From positions 1-47,004 of the forward strand of contig JAJEFD010000004.1 of NCBI GenBank assembly GCA_022820645.1: 47,004 bases of DNA, given 5' to 3'. The position numbers and the translations under genes are program-made. The DNA comes from Dehalococcoidia bacterium (GTDB taxonomy: Bacteria; Chloroflexota; Dehalococcoidia; Lucifugimonadales; Australimonadaceae). Positions 32,259 to 39,401 of this stretch are shown piece after piece. A model generated the notes under the pieces. The model was not told where the DNA came from, did not search any database, and worked only from the letters and a program-made list of their open reading frames with translations. Within the stretch, counting starts at the first letter, position 1. Each line of letters begins with the position of its first letter.

Positions 32259-33200
32259 ATGGAACCTTCATACAACTTCGCGGTGTGGGTGGCATCACTG
32301 CGAAAGGCGTACGCCGATGTCGTGGCAGTGGATGACGTGAGCTTTGAGGTCGAGCGCGGAAGCATCTTCTGCATGATTGGCCCGAACGGCGCCGGCAAGA
32401 CCACCACCATCGAGTGCCTGGAAGGGCTGCGCCGCCCCGACGCCGGATCGATGCGCGTCGCAGGGTTGGACCCCATTGCCAACCGTGCTGGCTTCACCCG
32501 CAAGATAGGCGTGCAGTTGCAGGATATTGGAATCCCTCCGCGCATGAAGCCGCGGGAGGCGTTTCGCCTGTTCGCCACGCTCTACCCGACAAACATCTCT
32601 CCCTCGGAGCTAAGCAGTGCACTGGGACTCGACGGCACTCTCTCCAAGCCGTACGGCTCGCTTTCCGGCGGCCAGAAGCGGCGTGTCAACATCGCGCTCG
32701 CTCTCGTGGGTGACCCTGAGGTCGCATTCCTAGACGAACCTACCACGGGTCTCGATCCCGAGTATCGGTTCCGGTTCTGGGAGTACCTCAAACAACAGAA
32801 CTCCCGTGGCATGACGGTTGTGGCGACCACGCATTACATGGAGGAGGCACGGGAATACTGCGATCAGGTGCTCTTGATGAACAACGGTAGAGTCGTGGCC
32901 TCCGGGCCACCCGAGCGCCTCATCAGGAGGTCGGGACTGGCGGTGCGCATCGTTCTGCCGCGAGCAGCCTTGGGGACGGCAGGAGGCGATGGCTTGGCGG
33001 AGTTGCCAGGGGTCGTTCGCATCCGCTCAACGGAGAGGAGCCTGTTCGTTTACGGAGACGCCGGTGCAGTGGGAGCTGTTGCAGGCTATCTGAACGAGCG
33101 CGATGTCTCGCCCGGCGTGATCGAGACACGGCCTGTGAATCTGGACGACATCTACTTTCTCACGGTCGGGACCGGTGACCTGAAAGGAGGAGAAGAATGA
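32259..33200 (+). CDS. ABC-2 type exporter, ATP-binding subunit
   Basis: A 313-residue ATPase. Walker A GPNGAGKTT (41-49), signature LSGGQKRR (135-142), Walker B VAFLDEPTTGLD (155-166) and the switch histidine in VVATTHYMEEAREYCDQV are all present. About 80 residues after the core form the usual C-terminal region of DrrA/NodI/CcmA-like exporters. It pairs with the following permease. The start is ATG 32259 behind CAGGAGGTG (32245-32253). Its stop overlaps the next ATG (ATGA). Exports a drug, lipid or polysaccharide by family; substrate unknown. Confidence 0.92.
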   Translation: MEPSYNFAVWVASLRKAYADVVAVDDVSFEVERGSIFCMIGPNGAGKTTTIECLEGLRRPDAGSMRVAGLDPIANRAGFTRKIGVQLQDIGIPPRMKPREAFRLFATLYPTNISPSELSSALGLDGTLSKPYGSLSGGQKRRVNIALALVGDPEVAFLDEPTTGLDPEYRFRFWEYLKQQNSRGMTVVATTHYMEEAREYCDQVLLMNNGRVVASGPPERLIRRSGLAVRIVLPRAALGTAGGDGLAELPGVVRIRSTERSLFVYGDAGAVGAVAGYLNERDVSPGVIETRPVNLDDIYFLTVGTGDLKGGEE

Positions 33201-33985
33201 ATTCCGTAGCAATCAGCCGACTGGTCTATTCGGAACTGCTCCTCGCAGTGCGTGAACCTGCCGCCATGTTCATGTCTGTGATAATGCCGTTAGCGCTCTT
33301 TCTCGCCTTGGGGTTTGCGGTAGGGGACATTGAGATTGTCGTGGACAGGGAATCGGGAGTCTCAGAGGTGTTCCACGTCCGAGACGTCCTGCTCGCAGGG
33401 AACATCGCTTGGGTCACCGCAGTCTACGGCATCATGATGTTGCCGCAGGTAATGGTGGAGTATCGCCAGTATGGAGTGTTCCGGCGGTACCGGGTCACCC
33501 CCATGCCGCCCTCCATGCTCATTGTTGCTCCATTGGTGGTGGGAGCTGTGGTCACACTCTTCTCACTGGCGCTCATGCTCATCGTGGGGTGGCAGGTATT
33601 CGACATACGCTTTGCAGGCAACGTGGCAATGGTGGCGTTGGCGATAGGCGTCTCGTACATGACGTTTGCTGCACTGGGGACAGCCATCACGGCCCGCCTC
33701 CGCAACACCCGGACCGCACTGGGCCTGGGGCTCCTCTTGTTCTGGCCTATGTTCGCCCTGTCAGGGGCGTTCGGACCGAGAGAGTCATTCCCGGCTGCCC
33801 TCGGCGTGATTGGTGATTGGCTGCCGCTGACCCACTCCTACGATCTGCTCACCTTCCTCTGGTTGGGTAGTACCTGGGAGGTGGAGACGACTGTCGGTAC
33901 GCCCATCTGGGTCTCTTTCGCCTACCTGGCGGCGCTGTCGGTCGTCTGTGTGGCTGCCAGCGTGCGACTGTTCCGGTGGGACTGA
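33197..33985 (+). CDS. ABC-2 type exporter, permease subunit
   Basis: A 262-residue inner-membrane protein with six helices, matching the ABC2_membrane family. The EPAAMFMSVIMPLALFLALG segment is the typical first helix; the later stretch GTAITARLRNTRTALGLGLLLFWPMFALSGAFGPRESFP is described in parts (RLRNTRTALGLG, then ALSGAFGPRESFP), and is the family's signature FxxP-like region. The start overlaps the ATPase stop by 4 bp. It should dimerise and work with the ATPase from the same operon. Confidence 0.88.
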   Translation: MNSVAISRLVYSELLLAVREPAAMFMSVIMPLALFLALGFAVGDIEIVVDRESGVSEVFHVRDVLLAGNIAWVTAVYGIMMLPQVMVEYRQYGVFRRYRVTPMPPSMLIVAPLVVGAVVTLFSLALMLIVGWQVFDIRFAGNVAMVALAIGVSYMTFAALGTAITARLRNTRTALGLGLLLFWPMFALSGAFGPRESFPAALGVIGDWLPLTHSYDLLTFLWLGSTWEVETTVGTPIWVSFAYLAALSVVCVAASVRLFRWD

Positions 33986-33992
33986 CCCCCGT

Positions 33993-34022
33993 TTGACGCC
34001 TGCGCCCATCCGTCCGTATCCT
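33993..34022 (+). promoter_or_regulatory. Promoter candidate for the P1 peptidase-pan operon
   Basis: TTGACG (33993-33998) and TATCCT (34017-34022) with an 18-bp spacer. The predicted start is near 34029, 104 nt before the chosen start codon. Confidence 0.5.
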
Positions 34023-34132
34023 CACCCATGCCGCCGACCCGGCGTACGGGCGGCGAGCCTCATTCCGACGGAGGGCCCGGAGCGCCGACCGGATCGCAAC
34101 TGACCGGCACGGCAACACGGACAGGGCTTCCC

Positions 34133-35116
34133 ATGAACGGCACGCTCACCGACGTGCCCGGCCTGCTGACCGGGCACTACACCGATGCTGAGAACGGCAC
34201 GGGCTGCACCGTCGTCCTCACGCCTCCCGGCACGACGGGCGGCGTCGACGTGCGCGGCGCGGCCCCCGGCACCCGCGAGACCGACCTCCTTCGCTCGGAG
34301 AACACGGTCGCCGGGGTGAACGGCGTTGTCCTCAGCGGAGGAAGCGCCTACGGCCTCGGCTCCGCGGACGGCGTGATGCGCTTGCTCGAGGAGCGCGGCG
34401 TCGGCCATCCCGTGGGCGGCCACATCGTGCCGATAGTCCCCGCCGCTATCATCTTCGACCTCGGCGTCGGCAATGGCATGGTGCGCCCGACGGCACCCGA
34501 GGGCTACGCAGCCGCGGAAGCCGCGACCGGCGCCCCCGTGGCGCAGGGCTGCGTCGGCGCGGGCACAGGCGCGACGATCGGCAAGGCGCTGGGACGCGAA
34601 CGTGCCATGAAGGGCGGTGTCGGCAGCGCGTCGCTTGACCTCGGCGACGGCGTCGTCCTCGCCGCGCTGACGGTCGTCAACGCCGTCGGCGGCGTCCACG
34701 ACCCCAGCACCGGTGCGCTGCTCGCGGGCTCGCGCGGCGCTGACGGCGTTCCGATCGAGAGCACCGCTCTCTACGCCAGCCACGACTACGGCAGGACCCC
34801 CGCTCAGGGCCCGAGCGCCCTCGGCAACACAACCATCGGCGTCGTTGCCACCAACCTCCGGCTCACGAAGGCGCAGGCGAACCGCCTCGCGACCCTCGCT
34901 CACGATGGCCTCGCGCTCGCCATCAGGCCCGCGCACACGCCCCACGACGGCGATACGATGTTCGCGCTCGCGACCTGCGAGATCGACGCGCCGGAGGAGT
35001 TCACGCGCCTCTGCGCCCTGACGCCCACGGTCGTCGCCCGCGCCGTCGTTGCAGCCGTCGAGCACGCCACCGACCTGCACGGGTACCCCGCCTACCGGAG
35101 CATGAACCATGGATGA
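34133..35116 (+). CDS. P1 family peptidase (DmpA-type aminopeptidase)
   Basis: A 327-residue N-terminal-nucleophile hydrolase that self-cleaves into two chains. LTDVPGLLTGHYTD at the start and GCTVVLTPPGTTGGVDVRGAAPGTRETDLL (in parts: PGTTGGVDVRGAAPGTRET) are the family signature. The expected cleavage and nucleophile site is in LGNTTIGVVATN (the Thr of the NTTI motif, by family). Family members cleave D- or L-aminopeptides and beta-peptides. The chosen start is ATG 34133; an upstream ATG at 34028 adds 35 non-conserved residues and lies at the predicted transcription start, so a leaderless longer form is possible. It overlaps the next gene by 8 bp. Its role next to pantothenate genes is unclear. 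Confidence 0.85.
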   Translation: MNGTLTDVPGLLTGHYTDAENGTGCTVVLTPPGTTGGVDVRGAAPGTRETDLLRSENTVAGVNGVVLSGGSAYGLGSADGVMRLLEERGVGHPVGGHIVPIVPAAIIFDLGVGNGMVRPTAPEGYAAAEAATGAPVAQGCVGAGTGATIGKALGRERAMKGGVGSASLDLGDGVVLAALTVVNAVGGVHDPSTGALLAGSRGADGVPIESTALYASHDYGRTPAQGPSALGNTTIGVVATNLRLTKAQANRLATLAHDGLALAIRPAHTPHDGDTMFALATCEIDAPEEFTRLCALTPTVVARAVVAAVEHATDLHGYPAYRSMNHG

Positions 35117-35978
35117 GCGTCCGAGCATCGCGTTCATCGGCGCTGGCCGCGTCGCGGCCATGCTTGCCCGCGCCTTCGCTGACCTCGGCTACCCGGTGCC
35201 CGCTGTCGCGAGCCGCTCGCCGGAGTCGGCGCAGCGCGTCGCGTCGCTCGTCCCGGGCTGCCGCGCGGTCTCCCCGCAGGCTGCCGCCGACGCCGCAGAG
35301 GTCGTCTTCATCACGACGTCCGACGGCGCGGTGGCCGACGTGGCCGCATCGGTCGCGTGGCGGGCAGGGCAGGGCGTTGTCCATTGCAGCGGCGCGCTGA
35401 CGTGCGGACCGCTCGCGCCTGCCAGCGCTGCCGGAGCGAACGTCGGCTCGTGGCACCCCTTCCAGACGTTCGGCGGCGAGACCACGCTCACGGGCGTGAC
35501 GTTCGGTATCGAGGCGGACGGCGAGTTGCTCGCGTTCCTGGAGCGCCTCGCGTCGGAGGTCGGCGGCCACCCCCTGCGCGTCCCCGCCGAGGCCCGCGCG
35601 CTCTACCACGCCGCCTCCGTCTTCAGCTGCGGCTACCTGACGACGCTCCTCGGCGAGGCGCGGACGCTCTGGACGCGCGCCGGCCTCCCGCCGGAGCAGG
35701 CGTTCCAGGCGATAACCCGCATCGCGGGCTCGACCCTGGCCAACATCGAGCGCTTCGGCGCCGGGACAGCGCTCACCGGCCCGACCTCGCGCGGGGATAC
35801 GGGCACCGTGCGGCTGCATCTGGACGCCGTGCGGGACGTCGCGCCGGAGCTGCTGCCGCTCTACCGCGAGATCTGCCTGCGCTCCGTCGAGCTGGCGCGC
35901 GAGGCGGGGCGTCCGGGCGGCGACACGGACCTGCGCCCGCTGTTCGCTGAATACGAGGACGGAGACGCCGAACGATGA
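35109..35978 (+). CDS. Rossmann-like and DUF2520 protein (candidate ketopantoate reductase)
   Basis: A 289-residue protein with an N-terminal NAD(P)-binding fold (FIGAGRVAAMLARAF at about 9-23) and a C-terminal helical DUF2520 domain (about 135-275; key stretch YHAASVFSCGYLTTLL). It lies directly upstream of panB, overlapping it by 4 bp. The pantothenate path needs a ketopantoate reductase between PanB and PanC; no panE is in the window. I recall a protein named PanG, described in Francisella as an alternative reductase encoded beside panBC, and believe it has this layout; not checked. The dehydrogenase role here rests on fold and position. Confidence 0.7.
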   Translation: MDERPSIAFIGAGRVAAMLARAFADLGYPVPAVASRSPESAQRVASLVPGCRAVSPQAAADAAEVVFITTSDGAVADVAASVAWRAGQGVVHCSGALTCGPLAPASAAGANVGSWHPFQTFGGETTLTGVTFGIEADGELLAFLERLASEVGGHPLRVPAEARALYHAASVFSCGYLTTLLGEARTLWTRAGLPPEQAFQAITRIAGSTLANIERFGAGTALTGPTSRGDTGTVRLHLDAVRDVAPELLPLYREICLRSVELAREAGRPGGDTDLRPLFAEYEDGDAER

Positions 35979-36811
35979 GGGTACGCACCTCGAAACTCCT
36001 GGAGATGAAGCAGGCGGGCGAGCCCATCGTCTGCGTGACCGCCTACGACTACACGATGGCCCAACTCGTGGACGAGGCCGGCATCCCCGTCGTCCTCGTC
36101 GGCGACAGCCTCGGCAACGTCGTGCTCGGCTACGACTCCACGCTCCCCGTGACGCTCGATGACATCATCCACCACACGCGGGCGGTCGTCCGCGGCGCGA
36201 AGAACGCCCTCATCGTGGCCGACATGCCCTTCATGACCTACAACGTGAGCGTGGAGGACGCGCTGCGCAACGCGGGGCGGCTGCTGCAGGAGGGCGGTGC
36301 GCAGGCCGTCAAATTGGAGGGTGGCGCGTTCGTCGCCGAAACGGTGCGCCGACTGACCGAGAACGGCATCCCGGTGATGGGGCATCTCGGCCTGACCCCG
36401 CAGTCCGTCCACCAGCTCGGTGGCTACCGCGTGCAGGGACGCACCGCCGGACAGGCCAGACGCCTGCTCGACGACGCGCTCGCCATCGAGGACGCAGGCG
36501 CGTTCGCCATCGTGCTCGAGACGGTGCCGGGCAACGTCGCGCAGGCCGTGACGGGCAGGCTCACCGTGCCGACCATCGGCATCGGCGCGGGCCCCGGCTG
36601 TGATGGCCAGATTCAGGTGGTGCACGACATCCTCGGGCTGGGCATGCGCCAGCCGCGGCACGCCAGGCGCTACGCTGAGCTGAACGCCGTGACGCTGGAC
36701 GCCCTTCGCGCTTACAAGGACGAGGTCAGCGCGCGCAGATTTCCTACCGCCGACCACACGACCGAGGCCGACGCCGCAGTCGTGGCGGAGCTGCCCGGCG
36801 CGGACGGTTGA
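35975..36811 (+). CDS. panB: 3-methyl-2-oxobutanoate hydroxymethyltransferase
   Basis: A 278-residue enzyme that adds a hydroxymethyl group from methylene-tetrahydrofolate to 2-oxoisovalerate, making ketopantoate. TAYDYTMAQ (22-30), LVGDSLGNVVLGYDST (41-55; metal ligand D44), VADMPFMTY (81-89; D83), AVKLEGG (111-117; K113, E115) and IPVMGHLGLTPQ are all intact. Length is normal. It overlaps the DUF2520 gene by 4 bp and precedes panC by 4 bp, so one operon makes pantoate and then pantothenate. Confidence 0.95.
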   Translation: MRVRTSKLLEMKQAGEPIVCVTAYDYTMAQLVDEAGIPVVLVGDSLGNVVLGYDSTLPVTLDDIIHHTRAVVRGAKNALIVADMPFMTYNVSVEDALRNAGRLLQEGGAQAVKLEGGAFVAETVRRLTENGIPVMGHLGLTPQSVHQLGGYRVQGRTAGQARRLLDDALAIEDAGAFAIVLETVPGNVAQAVTGRLTVPTIGIGAGPGCDGQIQVVHDILGLGMRQPRHARRYAELNAVTLDALRAYKDEVSARRFPTADHTTEADAAVVAELPGADG

Positions 36812-36815
36812 CGCG

Positions 36816-37646
36816 ATGCGGCAGGTTGAGACCGTCGCGGCGTTGCGCTCAGCGCTGCGGGACGCCCCGCGCCCCCTGGGCCTGGTGCCGACGATGGGCG
36901 CGCTCCACGACGGCCACCTCGCTCTCGTACGCGCCGCGCGTCAAGAGTGTGCGGCGGTCGCGGCCACCATCTTCGTGAACCCCACGCAGTTCGGCCCCAA
37001 CGAGGACCTCGACCGCTACCCGCGCTCGCTGGCCGCCGACCTTGCGCTGCTGGAGAGCGAAGGCGCTGACTGCGTCTTTACCCCCTCGGTGGAGGAGATG
37101 TACCCGTCCGGCTTCACGACCACCGTCCACCTGGACGGCCCCGCGCTGCCGCTGGAGGGCGCGGCGAGGCCCGGACACTTCGACGGCGTCGCGACCGTTG
37201 TCGCGAAACTCCTGCTGCAGTCGCTGCCGGACCGCGCTTACCTCGGACGGAAGGACGGTCAGCAGACCGCCGTCGTCCGGCGCCTCGTGCGCGACCTCGA
37301 CATCCCCACTGAGATCGTCGTCGTGCCCACGGTCCGCGAGGCGGACGGCCTCGCCATGAGCAGCCGCAATGCCTACCTCACGCCGGAGCAGCGCGCCGCC
37401 GCGCCGGTCGTCTTCCGCGCGCTCTCCGCATCGCGCGACCGCTTCCGCGCGGGACAGCAAAACGTCGCTGTGCTGGAGGATGCCGCCCGACACATGATCG
37501 AGGCGTCGCCACTGGCGTCGGTCGAGTATGTCGCCGGGGTCGACCCTGACACGATGGAGCCGTGGAGCGGGCGCGGCCCCTGCATGCTCGCCGCCGCCGT
37601 TCGTATCGGCAGCGTCCGGCTCATCGACAACGTCATCCTGGACTGA
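36816..37646 (+). CDS. panC: Pantothenate synthetase (pantoate-beta-alanine ligase)
   Basis: A 276-residue ATP-dependent ligase joining pantoate and beta-alanine through a pantoyl adenylate. VPTMGALHDGHLALVR contains the adenylate HxGH signature (31-34); FVNPTQFGPNEDLDRYPR, DGVATVVAKLL and FLGRKDGQQ-like YLGRKDGQQ follow. AMSSRNAYL is the KMSKS-like motif. The length matches the family. Last gene of the P1 peptidase-DUF2520-panB-panC operon; ends 26 bp before the convergent rho. Confidence 0.95.
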   Translation: MRQVETVAALRSALRDAPRPLGLVPTMGALHDGHLALVRAARQECAAVAATIFVNPTQFGPNEDLDRYPRSLAADLALLESEGADCVFTPSVEEMYPSGFTTTVHLDGPALPLEGAARPGHFDGVATVVAKLLLQSLPDRAYLGRKDGQQTAVVRRLVRDLDIPTEIVVVPTVREADGLAMSSRNAYLTPEQRAAAPVVFRALSASRDRFRAGQQNVAVLEDAARHMIEASPLASVEYVAGVDPDTMEPWSGRGPCMLAAAVRIGSVRLIDNVILD

Positions 37647-37672
37647 TTTCCGGTGGGGTAGGGGAGCGGTCC

Positions 37673-38941
37673 CTAGATCTCCCGCGTTAGCGTCGCGAGG
37701 AACTCCTGGTTGCTCTTCGTGCGGCTCATCCGCTCGATGACGCGCTCCGCGGCCTCCGACGGGTTCATCGCGTCCGTCGAGATGAGAGAGCTCATGCGCC
37801 GCAACAGGTAGACCTGCCGCAGCGTCAGCTCGTCCAGCAGCAGTTCCTCGCGGCGCGTGCCGGAGCGCTGGATGTCGATCGACGGGAACGTGCGCCGCTC
37901 GGCGAGACGGCGGTCCAGGTGCAACTCCATGTTGCCGGTGCCCTTGAACTCCTCGTAGATGACGTCGTCCATGCGGCTGCCGGTCTCGACCAGGCACGCG
38001 GCGAGCACGGTCAGGCTTCCGGCCTCCTCCGTGTTCCGCGCTGCGCCGAAGAAGCGCTTGGGCGGGTAGAGCGCCACCGGGTCGATGCCGCCCGAGAGCG
38101 TGCGGCCGCTCGTCGGCACCGCGACGTTGTACGCGCGGGTGAGGCGTGTGATCGAGTCGAGCAGCACCACGACGTCGCGCCCGTCCTCGACGAGCCGCTT
38201 GGCGCGCTCCAGGCAGAGCTCCGCGACGCGGCAGTGGTCCTCGACCGGCTCGTCGAACGTCGCGCTGTACACCTCGCCGTCGACGGAGCGCTTGATGTCG
38301 GTTACTTCCTCGGGGCGCTCGCCGATGAGCGCCACCATGATCTGGATGTCCGAGTAGTTGGCGGTGATGCCGGAGGCGATCTGCTTCAGCAGTGTGGTCT
38401 TGCCCGCCTTGGGCGCCGCGACGATGAGCCCGCGCTGGCCTCGGCCGACCGGGGCGAGGATATCCATCATCCGCGTGGAGACCTCGTGCGCGGTGGTCTC
38501 GAGTTTGATCTGTGTGTCCGGGAAGATGGGCGTGAGGCGTTCGAAGCTCTTGCGTCGCCGGGCGACCACGGGATCGAGGCCGTTGATGGACTCGACCTTG
38601 GTGAGGCCGTGGTAGCGCTCCGATTCTTTCGGCGTGCGCACCTGCCCCAGCACGAGGTCGCCGGTGCGGAGTCCGTACCGCCGCACCTGGGTCTGGGAGA
38701 CGTACGTGTCGGTCATGCTGCGCGAGCGTCCGTTGTGGCGGAGGAAGCCGTAGCCGTCCGGCAGCACTTCCAGGACGCCGCTCGCGAGCTGATGGCCCTG
38801 GCTCTCCGCCCACGACGTCAGCACCCCGTAGAGGAGGGCGTCGTGGGTCCGGGGCGGCGGACCTTCCCGCTCCGGCTCCATCTCGTTGAGGAGCGCGAGC
38901 AACTGCTCAGAGGTCTTGGACTGGAGTTCCGCGAGGTTCAT
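37673..38941 (-). CDS. rho: Transcription termination factor Rho
   Basis: A 422-residue RNA-dependent ATPase helicase, close to the E. coli length, without the long acidic N-terminal insert of Actinobacteria. The N-terminal helix bundle (1-45) begins [12 protein letters not shown]. The RNA-binding OSB domain has [14 protein letters not shown] (55-68). The motor has Walker A APKAGKTT (176-183), [22 protein letters not shown] (258-267) and Q/R loops near [11 protein letters not shown] (277-287). It is transcribed alone from a candidate promoter at 39117-39146. Confidence 0.96.
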   Translation of the reverse strand: MNLAELQSKTSEQLLALLNEMEPEREGPPPRTHDALLYGVLTSWAESQGHQLASGVLEVLPDGYGFLRHNGRSRSMTDTYVSQTQVRRYGLRTGDLVLGQVRTPKESERYHGLTKVESINGLDPVVARRRKSFERLTPIFPDTQIKLETTAHEVSTRMMDILAPVGRGQRGLIVAAPKAGKTTLLKQIASGITANYSDIQIMVALIGERPEEVTDIKRSVDGEVYSATFDEPVEDHCRVAELCLERAKRLVEDGRDVVVLLDSITRLTRAYNVAVPTSGRTLSGGIDPVALYPPKRFFGAARNTEEAGSLTVLAACLVETGSRMDDVIYEEFKGTGNMELHLDRRLAERRTFPSIDIQRSGTRREELLLDELTLRQVYLLRRMSSLISTDAMNPSEAAERVIERMSRTKSNQEFLATLTREI

Positions 38942-39116
38942 TGAGCGCCTTCTCCGGTGCTATGCGATGCGCGTGCGCGCACTTCGCGCGCCTTGCGCCA
39001 CAGGGATATGCATACTCGTGAGTGGTGTATGGGCCGTGGATGGGGTTTGTACTGCCTGGCGGGTTCCGAGGGACTGGCGCGAAGCAGGATGCATCCGAAC
39101 GATGCTTGACTGTCTC

Positions 39117-39146
39117 AGTGTACCCCGCGTACGCGATACAGTTCAA
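39117..39146 (-). promoter_or_regulatory. Promoter candidate for rho
   Basis: On the minus strand TTGAAC (39146-39141) and TACACT (39122-39117) are 18 bp apart, leaving a leader of about 170 nt. Such leaders often serve autogenous control of rho, but no structure is proven here. Confidence 0.5.
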
Positions 39147-39308
39147 CCCCTGCGCGCTGCCCATTTCGGCGTTGTCATTCCGAGCGGAGCGCAGCGGAAG
39201 CGAGGAATCTCTCCCGTGCTTTAGCGTGCAACCTCGCGTACTGCCTCTCCCTGTCCCAGGCGTGCCATAGACTACGCGCCATGACCGTCATTCCCGCACA
39301 TCATCGTC

Positions 39309-39328
39309 ATTCCCGCGAAGGCGGGAAC
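39309..39328. repeat. Family A palindrome with adjoining half copy
   Basis: ATTCCCGC-GAAG-GCGGGAAC; the final pair is mismatched. A half copy (CGTCATTCCCGCAC) lies 20 bp upstream. Confidence 0.75.
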
Positions 39329-39401
39329 CCAGGATGCCCGTCAGGGCACGCAGCCGCTTGCGGAAGCCGGGTAGTGAGGGGCTGGTGAGGGTCGTGCCGG
39401 C

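Larger units (their letters stand above)
38942..39401. other. Gene-free gap: rho leader and interspersed repeats
   Basis: It holds the rho promoter (39117-39146, minus), about 175 nt of rho leader, a family C copy (39174-39230, with TGCTTTAGCGTGC) and a family A pair: half-copy at about 39288-39297 and full palindrome ATTCCCGC-GAAG-GCGGGAAC at 39309-39328. No gene. Confidence 0.6.

Noticed and set aside
38942..39401. Small genes between rho and the HTTM gene
   Set aside because: Frames here are short, cross repeats, and lack ribosome sites.
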